Below the pieces are notes generated by a model. That model did not search any database and had not been told where the DNA came from. It saw only the letters and a program-made list of their open reading frames with translations. Positions 18,346 through 26,471 of a stretch of DNA of 64,000 nucleotides are shown piece by piece. This stretch comes from Jannaschia marina (GTDB lineage: Bacteria; Pseudomonadota; Alphaproteobacteria; Rhodobacterales; Rhodobacteraceae): assembly GCF_013404595.1 (NCBI RefSeq), contig NZ_JABVAX010000006.1, forward strand, positions 1 to 64,000, given 5' to 3'. A program made the translations under genes and the position numbers. The stretch's first letter is position 1; each line of letters opens with the position of its first letter.

Positions 18346-19005
18346 TCAGGCCGGTTCGACCTCTGCGCCCAGGGCGACAATCAACTGCCGGGCCCGTCGG
18401 CGCAAGTCCTGCGTGGTTTCCGCATCGTCGAGGAGGGCCCGAAGAAGGGTGACGGCCGTGCCCTTGTCGCCGGCGGCGAGTGCGCGCAGCGCCTGCTGCT
18501 CCACGGCGAGCGTCCGGAAGGGGGCACCCGGCGCGGACAGTTCCTCGAGAAGGAGGCCGTCGCGCGCGGCATCGCCGGTGCCGCCGGCCAACATGGCCTT
18601 CAGCAGCGCGAGATGCCGATAGGTGGCGTCGACGTCGGTCGCGTCGGCCAGGCCAAGCAACTCCTCGCGGGCGGCGGCGGGGTCGCCCCCCTCGCCGTTG
18701 AGCGCGGCGGTGGCAAGCAGAAGCGACAGAAGCGCCGCCTCCTGCGGATCGGTGGCCTCGAGTTCGGCGAGCGCGCCGCGGCGGGCCTCCATATCCTCGC
18801 GCCCGAGCGCGGTCAGAAGACTGTCGCCGAAGGCACGGGCCTTCTCGGCCTCGCGCGCCTTCGTCCACTCGCTCCAGCCGGCTCCGCCGACGATCACGAC
18901 GATGGCCAGGGCCGGCAGCCAGCCCCAGCGGCGCAGGAGCGCGTAGAGCCGGTCGCGACGGACTTCCTCGCTTACCTCGTCGATGAAGCTATCTGTGTTG
19001 GACAT
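18346..19005 (-). CDS. yfgM: YfgM-like ancillary translocon protein
   Basis: A 219-residue protein with a cytosolic N-terminal tail of about 27 residues (starting MSNTDSFIDEVSEEVRRDRL), one membrane helix (about 28-45) and a periplasmic TPR-like helical domain. This is the layout of YfgM, which associates with SecYEG and periplasmic chaperones. The gene sits 39 bases upstream of bamB and leads the unit ending with der, as in E. coli. The similarity is structural more than by a fixed motif, so the name is partly contextual. Confidence 0.8.
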   Translation of the reverse strand: MSNTDSFIDEVSEEVRRDRLYALLRRWGWLPALAIVVIVGGAGWSEWTKAREAEKARAFGDSLLTALGREDMEARRGALAELEATDPQEAALLSLLLATAALNGEGGDPAAAREELLGLADATDVDATYRHLALLKAMLAGGTGDAARDGLLLEELSAPGAPFRTLAVEQQALRALAAGDKGTAVTLLRALLDDAETTQDLRRRARQLIVALGAEVEPA

Positions 19006-19162
19006 GGTCCCCTCCCGCGGGTTTCGCGCGTTCTAGCGCAGGTCCGCGGGGCGGCCAACCCGCAATCCGGCGGCCACGCGTCCGCCGCTGCGCCGACGTG
19101 CGCTCACGCAGGGCGGCTCTGCATATAATCGCTTGCCGATGCCGCGGCGCCGCACTAAAAAC

Positions 19163-19178
19163 TGAACCAATCGGTTCA
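19163..19178 (+). promoter_or_regulatory. TetR-type operator in front of the RND efflux genes
   Basis: A perfect inverted repeat TGAACC-AATC-GGTTCA lies 49 bases before the adaptor start. Operators of this form are typical of AcrR-like TetR repressors of alphaproteobacterial efflux pumps. A possible -35 TTGCCG (19133) and weak -10 TAAAAA (19156) at 17-base spacing would place it at the start site. No regulator gene is adjacent. Confidence 0.65.
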
Positions 19179-19226
19179 CTCACCCGTAGGAGGGAGGAAC
19201 CGTCTGCCACAGCCCGAGAGGCCGCC

Positions 19227-20552
19227 ATGCGCTTTTTCCCGATCGTGACCGCCGTTCTGGTCTGTGTCGCACTCTTCTTCGTCGTGCTGGAGCGCGAGGC
19301 CCTGTTCCGTTTCGCCAACGACCTGACGACGGAGGGCGAGCCGCAGCCGATCATCGAGAATGAGGCCGCTCCGCCCGCGGAACCCGTCGCCATCAGCGCG
19401 ACGAACGCCGCCGCGCCGCAGGCCGTGAACGTGATCGTCCTCGCCTCCGAAGCCGTCGAGGTGCCCGACGCGGTGCGCGTGCGCGGCGAGTCGGAGGCCG
19501 CGCGGCAGGTCTCGGTCGTGGCGGAAACCACGGGCACCGTGGTCTCTGACCCGATCCGCAAGGGGGCCTTCGTCGAACGGGGGCAACTCCTCTGCGAGCT
19601 CGACCCCGGCACGCGCGCCGCGACCCTGGCCGAGGCGGAGGCCCGGCTGGCCGAGGCCCGTGCGCGCCTGCCCGAGGCGGAGGCGCGCATCCCCGAGGCA
19701 GAGGCCCGCGTCGCCGAGGCGGAGGCCCGACTGGCCGAGGCGCGACTGAACCAGACCGCGGCGAGCCGTCTCTCGGAAAGCGGCTTCGCCGCCGAGACCC
19801 GTGTCGCCAATGCCGATGCCGCCCTGAGTTCGGCGCAGGCCACGCTGACGGCGGCGCAGGTCGGCCTCGAGACCGTTTCGGCCGGGATCGAATCGGCCGA
19901 AGCCGGGATCGAGGCGGCCGAGGCAAGCGTTCAGCGCGCCGAGCTCGACATCAACAAGCTGAGCGTGAAAGCCCCCTTCTCGGGACTTCTGGAGACCGAC
20001 ACTGCGGAACTCGGTTCGCTTCTGCAGGCGAACGGCGGGGTCTGCGCCACGATCGTGCAACTCGACCCGATCAAGCTCGTGGGTTTCCTGCCCGAGGCGC
20101 AGGTCGACCGCGTGGTTGTCGGCAGTGCCGCGCAGGCGCGTCTGGCTTCCGGTCAGGAAGTCGCGGGGGCCGTGACCTTCCTCAGCCGCTCCGCCGACGA
20201 GACGACCCGCACCTTCCGCATCGAGGTCGACGTGCCCAATCCCGACCTGACGATCCGTGACGGCCAGACCGTCGAGATCGCCGTGGAGACGGATGCGACG
20301 CGGGCGCATCTGATCCCCGGTTCTGCACTCACGCTCAACGACGAGGGCCAGCTCGGCCTGCGGCTGGTCGAGGACGGCAAGGCCGGCTTCGCCGCTGTCG
20401 AGCTGATCCGCGACTCGACCGACGGCATCTATGTCTCGGGCCTTCCGGACAGGGCGGACGTCATCGTCGTCGGCCAAGAGTACGTGACCGACGGCGTGTC
20501 CGTGCGCGCCTCCTACGCCGATGAGGTCGAAGCTCCGGAGATCGGCCAATGA
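19227..20552 (+). CDS. RND efflux periplasmic adaptor (membrane fusion protein)
   Basis: A 441-residue HlyD/AcrA-type adaptor. An N-terminal membrane helix (about residues 5-22) is followed by a lipoyl half-motif (VVAETTGTVVSDPIRKGAFVERGQ), a long coiled coil (about 131-250), the second lipoyl half (KAPFSGLLE), a beta barrel and a membrane-proximal domain. The ascending helix is a run of near-identical heptads built on AEAEARLAEAR at residues 131-172, more regular than usual. The adaptor links the inner-membrane pump to an outer-membrane channel, which is not encoded here. Its stop overlaps the pump start (ATGA). The start was set at 19227 because upstream codons overlap the operator. Confidence 0.9.
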   Translation: MRFFPIVTAVLVCVALFFVVLEREALFRFANDLTTEGEPQPIIENEAAPPAEPVAISATNAAAPQAVNVIVLASEAVEVPDAVRVRGESEAARQVSVVAETTGTVVSDPIRKGAFVERGQLLCELDPGTRAATLAEAEARLAEARARLPEAEARIPEAEARVAEAEARLAEARLNQTAASRLSESGFAAETRVANADAALSSAQATLTAAQVGLETVSAGIESAEAGIEAAEASVQRAELDINKLSVKAPFSGLLETDTAELGSLLQANGGVCATIVQLDPIKLVGFLPEAQVDRVVVGSAAQARLASGQEVAGAVTFLSRSADETTRTFRIEVDVPNPDLTIRDGQTVEIAVETDATRAHLIPGSALTLNDEGQLGLRLVEDGKAGFAAVELIRDSTDGIYVSGLPDRADVIVVGQEYVTDGVSVRASYADEVEAPEIGQ

Positions 20553-23500
20553 CCGGCCTCATCGACTGGGCCGCCGAACGGGCCCGAATGGTCCTCGCTT
20601 TCGTCGTCCTGTCGATCGTGGCGGGGACCGTCGCCTATGTCTCGCTCCCGAAGGAGGGCGAGCCCGACATCGACATCCCGGGCCTCTTCGTCTCGGTGCC
20701 CTTCCCCGGCATCAGCGCATCGGACGCCGAGAAGCTGCTCGTCAAGCCGATGGAGACGCGCCTGAAGGAGATCGACGGCCTCAAGGAGATGACGGCGACC
20801 GCGGCCGAGGGTTACGCCGGCCTCTTCATGGAGTTCGAATTCGGCTGGGACAAATCCGCCACCATCGCCGACGTGCGCGACAAGATGGGCCAGGCCGAGG
20901 CAGAGTTCCCCGACGGGGCGGAGCAATACACGATCGACGAGATCAATTTCTCCGAGTTCCCGATCCTGATCGTCTCGCTCTCGGGCTCGGCCCCCGAACG
21001 CACGCTCCTGCGCCTCGCCTCCGACCTGCAGGACCGGCTCGAGGCGATGCCGCCGATCCTCGAGGCGGGGCTCGCCGGGCACCGGGACGAGATGCTCGAG
21101 GTGCTGATCGACCCGCTCGCGCTCGAAAGCTACAACGTCACCGCGTCCGAGCTCATCAACGTCGTCACGCAAAACAACCTTCTGGTCGCGACCGGGGCGG
21201 TCGAGACGGCGAGCGGGGCCTTTCCGGTGAAGATCCCCGGCTCCTTCGAGGAGCCGCGGGACGTCTACGAACTGCCGGTCAAGACCGATGGGGACCGGGT
21301 CATAACCCTGGGCGACCTGGCCGAAATCAACCTGACCTTCGAGGACCGCGAGGGCACCGCGCGCTACAACGGGGAGACGACGGTCGCGTTGCAGGTGGTG
21401 AAGCGCAAGGGCTTCAACATCATCGAGACGGCGCAGCAGGTGCGCGAGGAACTCGACGCCGAGACGGCGACGTGGTCGCCCGAGCTGCGTCAGGCGGTGG
21501 ACGTGACGGTGACGCTCGACCAGTCGCGGACGGTGAAATCCATGGTCACCCAGCTCGAGGGCTCGGTCCTGACGGCCATCGCGCTCGTGATGATCGTGGT
21601 GCTGGCTGCGCTCGGCACCCGCTCGGCGCTCCTCGTGGGCTTCGCGATCCCGACGTCCTTCCTGCTCAGCTTCGCGATCATGGCTGCGGTGGGCATCACC
21701 ATCTCGAACATCGTGATGTTCGGATTGATCCTCGCCGTGGGGATGCTGGTCGACGGGGCGATCGTCGTCGTGGAATACGCCGACAAGCGGATCTCCGAGG
21801 GGACGGGGCCGATGCAGGCCTATACCGAGGCCGCCAAGCGGATGTTCTGGCCCGTCGTTTCCTCGACGGCGACCACGCTCTGCGCCTTCCTCCCGATGCT
21901 CTTCTGGCCCGGCATCCCGGGCGAGTTCATGGGCAATCTGCCGGTCACGCTGATCTTCGTGCTGTCGGCCTCGCTTGTGGTGGCGCTCGTCTACCTGCCG
22001 GTTCTGGGCGGCGTCTTCGGCCGCATCAGCCGCATGTTCGAGCGCGGGGCCAACTGGCTGCGCGCGCATGTGCCCTGGGCCCTGCGCGTCGTCCTCACGC
22101 TCGTTTCGGCCTATGCGATGGTCGTCGCGATCCTGCAGACGCTGAACCCGTCCTACCTGCTGCCCATCGACCCGAGCCGGGCCGGCCTGCTGCATATCCT
22201 GCCGGGCGCGGTCGGGTTCCTGCTGGCCTGTTTCGCCCTGTCCACGACCCTCGGGTCGATCCGTTGGCACCGAGAAAACCGCCGCGTGCGCGCGGGGTAT
22301 CGCCGTTCGCCCTTCGGGCATTTCGTCAACCTGATCGTGGGCAACCCGATCGGCCCCATCGCGGCCGTCATCGTCGTGGGCTTCACCGTCGTCTCGGTGT
22401 TCACCTACTTCGGGGCCAACAACAAGGGGGTGGAGTTCTTCGTCGAGAGCGAGCTCGAACAGGCCAACGTCTTCGTGCGCGCCCGTGGCAATCTCTCGCT
22501 CGACGAGAAGGACGCGCTCCTGCGGCGGGCTGAGCAGATCGTGCTCGACACACCGGGCATCCAGTCGGCCTTCGCCTTCGCCGGTGACGGCGGGCTCAAC
22601 TCCGGCGGCCCCGGAGCCGCCGGCGGCCCGAGCGACACCATCGGTCAGATCCAGATCGAAATGGTGCCGTGGGACGACCGCCCGACCGTTTCAGAACCGC
22701 TCTTCGAGATCTTCGGCCTAACCTTCGACACCTCCTTCGTGGACCCGGCCTTCGACGGCGACGCCATCGCCGATACGCTGCTCGAACGCCTTCGCACGCT
22801 GCCGGGCGTGAAGGTCGACCTCTCGGCGCAAGATCGTGGCCCGGCGCAGGGAAAGCCCGTCCACCTGCGCCTGATGGGGGACAACTGGGAAGATCTGCAG
22901 GCGGCGACCGCCACCATGGCGCAGACCTTCGCGGACACCCCCGGCATGATCGACATCGAGGACACGCTGCCCCTGCCCGGCATCGACTGGGAAATCGACG
23001 TCGACGTCGAGAAGGCCGGCCGCTTCGGGGCCGATGTCGCGACCGTCGGGTCCATGGTGCAGATGATCACCCGCGGCATCCTGCTCGACACGATGCGCGT
23101 CGACACCTCCGACGACGAGATCGAGATCCGCATCCGCCTTCCCGAGGAGGACCGGATCCTCTCCACCCTCGACACGCTGAAGGTGCGCACGAACGAGGGA
23201 CTCGTCCCGTTGGCCAACTTCATCGAGCGGCGTGCCGTCCCCCAGCTTGCCCAGATCGACCGCGTCGACGGGGAACGGTTCTTCGACGTGAAGGCCGACG
23301 TCGCACCGAACCTCGTGAAACTGGTCGATGCCGAGGGCGAGACGCAACGGATCGTGCCCGCCGAGGAGGCGGAGGGCACCGACCTAACGGTGGTCCCGGT
23401 GAACCCCAACGAGCGGATCGCCTATTTCACCGGCCTTCTGAACGAGAACGCCGAGCTGCTGCCTGCCTCGGTCGCCTGGGAGTGGACCGGCGATCAGGAG

Positions 23501-24295
23501 GAGCAGGCCGAGAGCCAGGCCTTCCTCATGCAGGCCTTTGTCGGCGCGCTCGGGCTGATGTTCATCATCCTGCTGGCGCAGTTCAACTCGATCTACAATT
23601 CGGTGCTGGTTCTCCTTGCGGTTGTGCTTTCCACGACGGGCGTGCTCATCGGAATGCTGGTCATGGACCAGGCCTTCTCGATCATCATGACGGGCACGGG
23701 CATCGTCGCGCTTGCGGGGATCGTGGTGAACAACAACATCGTGCTGATCGACACCTATCAGGACTACGCCCGCTACATGCCGCGGCTGGAGGCGATCACC
23801 CGCACCGCCGAGGACCGGATCCGCCCGGTGCTCCTGACGACGCTGACGACGATGGCCGGTCTCGCGCCCATGATGTTCGGACTGAGCGTCGACTTCATCG
23901 CCGGCGGCTATTCCATCGGCTCTCCCACCGCGCTCTGGTGGATCCAGCTGGCGACCGCGGTGGTCTGGGGCCTCGGCATCGCGACCGTTCTGACGTTGCT
24001 CTTCACACCCGCGATGCTGGCCGGGCGCGTCTGGGTCGGTGTCTATGCCCTGGGTCTGGCGCGGCTTCTCGGACGGCTCGGAATGGGCCGCGGCAGCCGG
24101 GCCGCGGAGGATTGGGCGCTGCGCCGCGAGGCGAAGCGCGTGCGGATGCCCGTGCTCCTCTGGGCCGAAGACGAGGACGATCGCGCCGAATCGGACGAGC
24201 CGGAACTGCCCCTGCCCGCGCCCGAGGACGCGCCGCACGAAGCGAACGAGCCGCGCGAGGATCGGCCGCACCCGCCGTTGCGCGCCGCCGAGTGA
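20549..24295 (+). CDS. RND superfamily efflux pump, inner-membrane permease
   Basis: A 1248-residue RND transporter, longer than AcrB-type pumps (about 1050). It has a first membrane helix near residues 10-32, two large periplasmic loops and two groups of five or six helices. The proton-relay helix is visible as GMLVDGAIVVVEYADKRI; the C-terminal half has the matching GTGIVALAGIVVNNNIVLID. An inserted hydrophobic stretch (about residues 510-580) and an acidic, probably disordered tail account for the extra length. Substrates cannot be predicted. Coupled to the adaptor gene by ATGA. Confidence 0.92.
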   Translation: MTGLIDWAAERARMVLAFVVLSIVAGTVAYVSLPKEGEPDIDIPGLFVSVPFPGISASDAEKLLVKPMETRLKEIDGLKEMTATAAEGYAGLFMEFEFGWDKSATIADVRDKMGQAEAEFPDGAEQYTIDEINFSEFPILIVSLSGSAPERTLLRLASDLQDRLEAMPPILEAGLAGHRDEMLEVLIDPLALESYNVTASELINVVTQNNLLVATGAVETASGAFPVKIPGSFEEPRDVYELPVKTDGDRVITLGDLAEINLTFEDREGTARYNGETTVALQVVKRKGFNIIETAQQVREELDAETATWSPELRQAVDVTVTLDQSRTVKSMVTQLEGSVLTAIALVMIVVLAALGTRSALLVGFAIPTSFLLSFAIMAAVGITISNIVMFGLILAVGMLVDGAIVVVEYADKRISEGTGPMQAYTEAAKRMFWPVVSSTATTLCAFLPMLFWPGIPGEFMGNLPVTLIFVLSASLVVALVYLPVLGGVFGRISRMFERGANWLRAHVPWALRVVLTLVSAYAMVVAILQTLNPSYLLPIDPSRAGLLHILPGAVGFLLACFALSTTLGSIRWHRENRRVRAGYRRSPFGHFVNLIVGNPIGPIAAVIVVGFTVVSVFTYFGANNKGVEFFVESELEQANVFVRARGNLSLDEKDALLRRAEQIVLDTPGIQSAFAFAGDGGLNSGGPGAAGGPSDTIGQIQIEMVPWDDRPTVSEPLFEIFGLTFDTSFVDPAFDGDAIADTLLERLRTLPGVKVDLSAQDRGPAQGKPVHLRLMGDNWEDLQAATATMAQTFADTPGMIDIEDTLPLPGIDWEIDVDVEKAGRFGADVATVGSMVQMITRGILLDTMRVDTSDDEIEIRIRLPEEDRILSTLDTLKVRTNEGLVPLANFIERRAVPQLAQIDRVDGERFFDVKADVAPNLVKLVDAEGETQRIVPAEEAEGTDLTVVPVNPNERIAYFTGLLNENAELLPASVAWEWTGDQEEQAESQAFLMQAFVGALGLMFIILLAQFNSIYNSVLVLLAVVLSTTGVLIGMLVMDQAFSIIMTGTGIVALAGIVVNNNIVLIDTYQDYARYMPRLEAITRTAEDRIRPVLLTTLTTMAGLAPMMFGLSVDFIAGGYSIGSPTALWWIQLATAVVWGLGIATVLTLLFTPAMLAGRVWVGVYALGLARLLGRLGMGRGSRAAEDWALRREAKRVRMPVLLWAEDEDDRAESDEPELPLPAPEDAPHEANEPREDRPHPPLRAAE

Positions 24296-24301
24296 TCGAA
24301 A

Positions 24302-24325
24302 CCGGCGGTCCTAAGTGGCCGCCGG
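24302..24325 (+). terminator. Hairpin after the RND pump gene
   Basis: 7-bp arms CCGGCGG and CCGCCGG around a 10-base loop, 6 bases after the stop codon. No T run follows, so it is only a candidate terminator. Confidence 0.4.
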
Positions 24326-24463
24326 ACCTCTCAAAAGCGGGACTGCAGGTTTGCAGGCTGCCCAATCGACGGGCAAAGGATCGCGCCCAGGTTGCTTTTT
24401 GAGCGGTTCTCCGGGTCACCGGCAAAATACGACGCATTCGTCGCTCTTTCTGCGGTTGCATTA

Positions 24464-24491
24464 TTGACCTTGCTGCGGCGCAGCTTAAATC
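24464..24491 (+). promoter_or_regulatory. Candidate promoter of the small RNA
   Basis: TTGACC at 24464-24469 is followed after 16 bases by TAAATC (24486-24491). The predicted start, about 24498, falls right before the first helix of the small RNA. The -35 is good, the -10 only fair. Confidence 0.45.
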
Positions 24492-24497
24492 TCAACT

Positions 24498-24592
24498 TAT
24501 CGGAACGCAGGGTCTTCCTCCTCCCTGGCTCTGCAGACCGAGTGACCTGAAAGCGGCCTCGTTCTTCCTCCTCCCTGAGCGAGGCCGCATTT
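24498..24592 (+). ncRNA. Cuckoo (CcsR-like) small RNA with two CCUCCUCCC loops
   Basis: Two hairpins each present CCTCCTCCC in the loop (24517-24525 and 24567-24575, exactly 50 bases apart, within an identical TCTTCCTCCTCCCTG). Hairpin 1 pairs TCGG (24500-24503) with CCGA and GCAGGG with CTCTGC, with a 16-base loop. Hairpin 2 has perfect 9-bp arms GCGGCCTCG (24553-24561) and CGAGGCCGC (24580-24588) with an 18-base loop. This is the design of the Rhodobacter CcsR or cuckoo RNAs, whose anti-Shine-Dalgarno loops act in oxidative stress and C1 metabolism. In Rhodobacter sphaeroides they follow a DUF1127 gene; none is seen here. Ends are approximate. Confidence 0.78.
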
Positions 24593-24636
24593 CTGCCCCA
24601 ATCTCGCCAAATCCAGATCATCGTTTCCAGGCAGGG

Positions 24637-24642
24637 TATAAT
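24637..24642 (+). promoter_or_regulatory. Consensus -10 element upstream of the 34-codon ORF
   Basis: TATAAT lies 28 bases before an ATG with a good ribosome binding site. No convincing -35 is visible at 16-18 bases, so an activator or another sigma factor may be involved. Confidence 0.45.
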
Positions 24643-24670
24643 TCTCCCCTTTCCGTTTCGGAGACATCCG

Positions 24671-24775
24671 ATGATGCACCAACCCACGCCCCAGAGCCCC
24701 GCCACCGCCCAGCCCCCGGTCAAGCGCAAGCCGCGCCCGGTTCCGGTGCGGTTCACGGATTGGGCCTCGATCTGA
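24671..24775 (+). CDS. Short proline-rich basic peptide ORF
   Basis: A 34-codon frame: two methionines, a Pro/Gln-rich first half, a basic KRKPRP centre and the end VPVRFTDWASI. GGAGA is 6 bases before the first ATG and a consensus TATAAT 28 bases before it, so it has a better start region than many annotated genes. No homologue comes to mind. It lies between the small RNA and the TfoX gene, and its stop is 47 bases before the latter. It may be a leader peptide or a small stress protein; a chance frame is not excluded. Confidence 0.42.
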   Translation: MMHQPTPQSPATAQPPVKRKPRPVPVRFTDWASI

Positions 24776-24821
24776 GCGATCCCGACTGGACGCGCGGCCT
24801 TTGAGTGCCGATCCTGCGTCC

Positions 24822-25157
24822 ATGAGCGACGACGCCCCGATCTCGACCCTGCGCAACATGGGTCCCGCCATGGAGGCCGCCTTCGCGAAGGTCGGCATCA
24901 CCACGGTCGGCGAATTGCGCGACCTTGGCACCGATGCTGCCTATGCGCGGCTCGTGCGCAACGGCTCACGGCCCCATTTCATCCCCTTCTACGTGATCGA
25001 GATGGCGCTTCAGGGCCGCCCCTGGAACGACTGCAAGGGCGACGAGAAGAAAGCGCTGCGCAAGCGCTTCGACGCGGTGAAAGCGCAAAACCAGGACACC
25101 GATCGCGACGCCTTCGAGGCGATGATGGACGCGATCGGCGTCATCGAACGCCCCTGA
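24822..25157 (+). CDS. TfoX/Sxy C-terminal domain protein
   Basis: A 111-residue protein made almost entirely of the TfoX C-terminal helical domain: ISTLRNMGPAMEAAFAKVGI, then TTVGELRDLGTDAAYARL and FYVIEMALQG. Full Sxy/TfoX activators of competence also have an N-terminal domain, absent here, so a competence role should not be assumed. A TTG at 24801 could add 7 residues; ATG 24822 was chosen. It converges on the next gene across a hairpin. Confidence 0.85.
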   Translation: MSDDAPISTLRNMGPAMEAAFAKVGITTVGELRDLGTDAAYARLVRNGSRPHFIPFYVIEMALQGRPWNDCKGDEKKALRKRFDAVKAQNQDTDRDAFEAMMDAIGVIERP

Positions 25158-25172
25158 TCCCCTGAGACGAAA

Positions 25173-25196
25173 ATCGCCGGGTCGATGCCCGGCGAT
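25173..25196 (-). terminator. Terminator of the repetitive secreted protein gene
   Basis: 9-bp arms ATCGCCGGG and CCCGGCGAT around TCGATG. Read on the minus strand the stem is followed by TTTTC, so it best fits termination of the gene ending at 25223, and may also stop the convergent tfoX-type transcript. Confidence 0.75.
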
Positions 25197-25222
25197 ATCC
25201 TGTTCCAGCGATGTGTCCCGAT

Positions 25223-26392
25223 CTATCGGCTGACGTAGATCACCCGGCGCAGACGGCGTGGCGTCTCGTTCGTCCAGATCGCCTGCGACTGGTAGTCCCC
25301 CTGCAGCGTGCGCGGGCCGCGATGCGGGTTCAGCCGGCCATCGTCGAAGGCCGCGCGGTAGCCGGCCGGCGGATGCTGCACGCTGAACGTCGTGCGTGCC
25401 GCGGGCACGAGGACCGTGCGGCGCGCGTTGCGGGTGGAGGCCGTCGTGACGGTGCCCGTCGTCTCGACCGAGGAGCGCCGCTCCAGCGACCAGTTCGGAT
25501 CGCCGCCGCAGCGCGTCGCCCCGCGCAGATAGCGCGACGACAGCTCCGACGCCCCCGCACATCCGCGCGTCACCTGCGCCGCCCCTGTGGCGCGGTTCGG
25601 GCTGGGCGCGTTCGGGTTCACGCGCACCGCCGTCGCGGGCGGCGTGACGCGCACGACGCGCGGCGTGGCCTGCGCCCGGGTGGACCGACGTGGCGTGGCC
25701 GGCGTCGTCGCCATGCGCGGCGCGGCAGTCGCCGTCGCGGCCGGGGCGCTGGCCGCCTGCCCGCGCAGGGCGGCTGCACAGGCGGGCGTGTTGCGAAGGT
25801 AGCGGGCCGACAGATCCGACGCACCGCACCCCGCCGGCACGGCGATCGCGGTGCGGCGTGGCGTAGTCGTGACCGTCTGACGCATCGGGCGCGGGGCCGC
25901 GGCGCGGGCCGGACGCGGGGCCGCCGCGACGGGTCGTCCCGGTGCGCTGGCGCTGACCGCCGGGGCGGTGCGGCGCGGTGCGGGGACGGCGATCTCCCGC
26001 GGGGCGGCCGGGGCGGGCTCACGGCGGATGACGGGCTCGGCCGTCTGCACCGTCGCCGAAGTCGCGGCCGGAGCGGGACGCGGCGCGGGCGTCGTCGCCG
26101 CGGCTGTCGTCGTGGCCGGACGCGCGGTCGGCGACCGGCCGCAGACGACCGTGCGATCCCGGTTCACCCGCGGCACCCAGCGGGTCGTCCCGCCGACGCC
26201 CGCCCGCAGGAAGACGCAGCCCCGGCTGTCCACATAGGTATCGGCGGCATAGCTCGCAGGCGGCGTCTCGGCCGGCCCGGGCGTGTTGCGGACCGTCCGC
26301 TGCGCCTCCGCCGTGCCGGCCAGCGCCACGAGCGCCGTGCCCGCCAGCCCCAGCATCAGATTTCGGATGGTCCCGTCCAGCCTGCGCACCAT
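25223..26392 (-). CDS. Secreted Ala/Pro/Thr-rich protein with repeated cysteine modules
   Basis: A 389-residue protein with a signal peptide (about residues 1-30, ending AEAQ). After a module with cysteines at SRGCVFLRAG and RTVVCGRSP (about 56-86), low-complexity Ala/Pro/Thr/Arg linkers separate two copies of a short module: GCGASDLSARYLRNTPAC (188-205) and GCAGASELSSRYLRGATRC (277-295). A folded-looking C-terminus ends in LRRVIYVSR. The modules suggest small disulfide-bonded units on flexible linkers. I do not recognise the family. The start at 26392 has GGAGGGG upstream and gives a clean signal peptide; the frame is open further upstream without one. Confidence 0.7.
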   Translation of the reverse strand: MVRRLDGTIRNLMLGLAGTALVALAGTAEAQRTVRNTPGPAETPPASYAADTYVDSRGCVFLRAGVGGTTRWVPRVNRDRTVVCGRSPTARPATTTAAATTPAPRPAPAATSATVQTAEPVIRREPAPAAPREIAVPAPRRTAPAVSASAPGRPVAAAPRPARAAAPRPMRQTVTTTPRRTAIAVPAGCGASDLSARYLRNTPACAAALRGQAASAPAATATAAPRMATTPATPRRSTRAQATPRVVRVTPPATAVRVNPNAPSPNRATGAAQVTRGCAGASELSSRYLRGATRCGGDPNWSLERRSSVETTGTVTTASTRNARRTVLVPAARTTFSVQHPPAGYRAAFDDGRLNPHRGPRTLQGDYQSQAIWTNETPRRLRRVIYVSR

Positions 26393-26471
26393 GTCACCCC
26401 TCCCGCGAATGAAAACCTGCGAAACCTTACCCCGCCCTGCCCCCAAGTAAAGCGCAGGGCTGGAGAATCCG

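Noticed and set aside
19124..19129. TATAAT as the efflux operon promoter
   Set aside because: No -35 element is found at 16-18 bases upstream, and it lies about 34 bases before the operator; a chance hexamer is more likely than the TTGCCG/TAAAAA pair that abuts the palindrome.
19617..19746. A non-coding tandem repeat or CRISPR-like array
   Set aside because: The period follows the heptads of the adaptor coiled coil and stays in frame; there are no spacers.
24822..25157. A competence activator Sxy/TfoX
   Set aside because: Only the C-terminal domain is present; the activator function needs the N-terminal domain as well.
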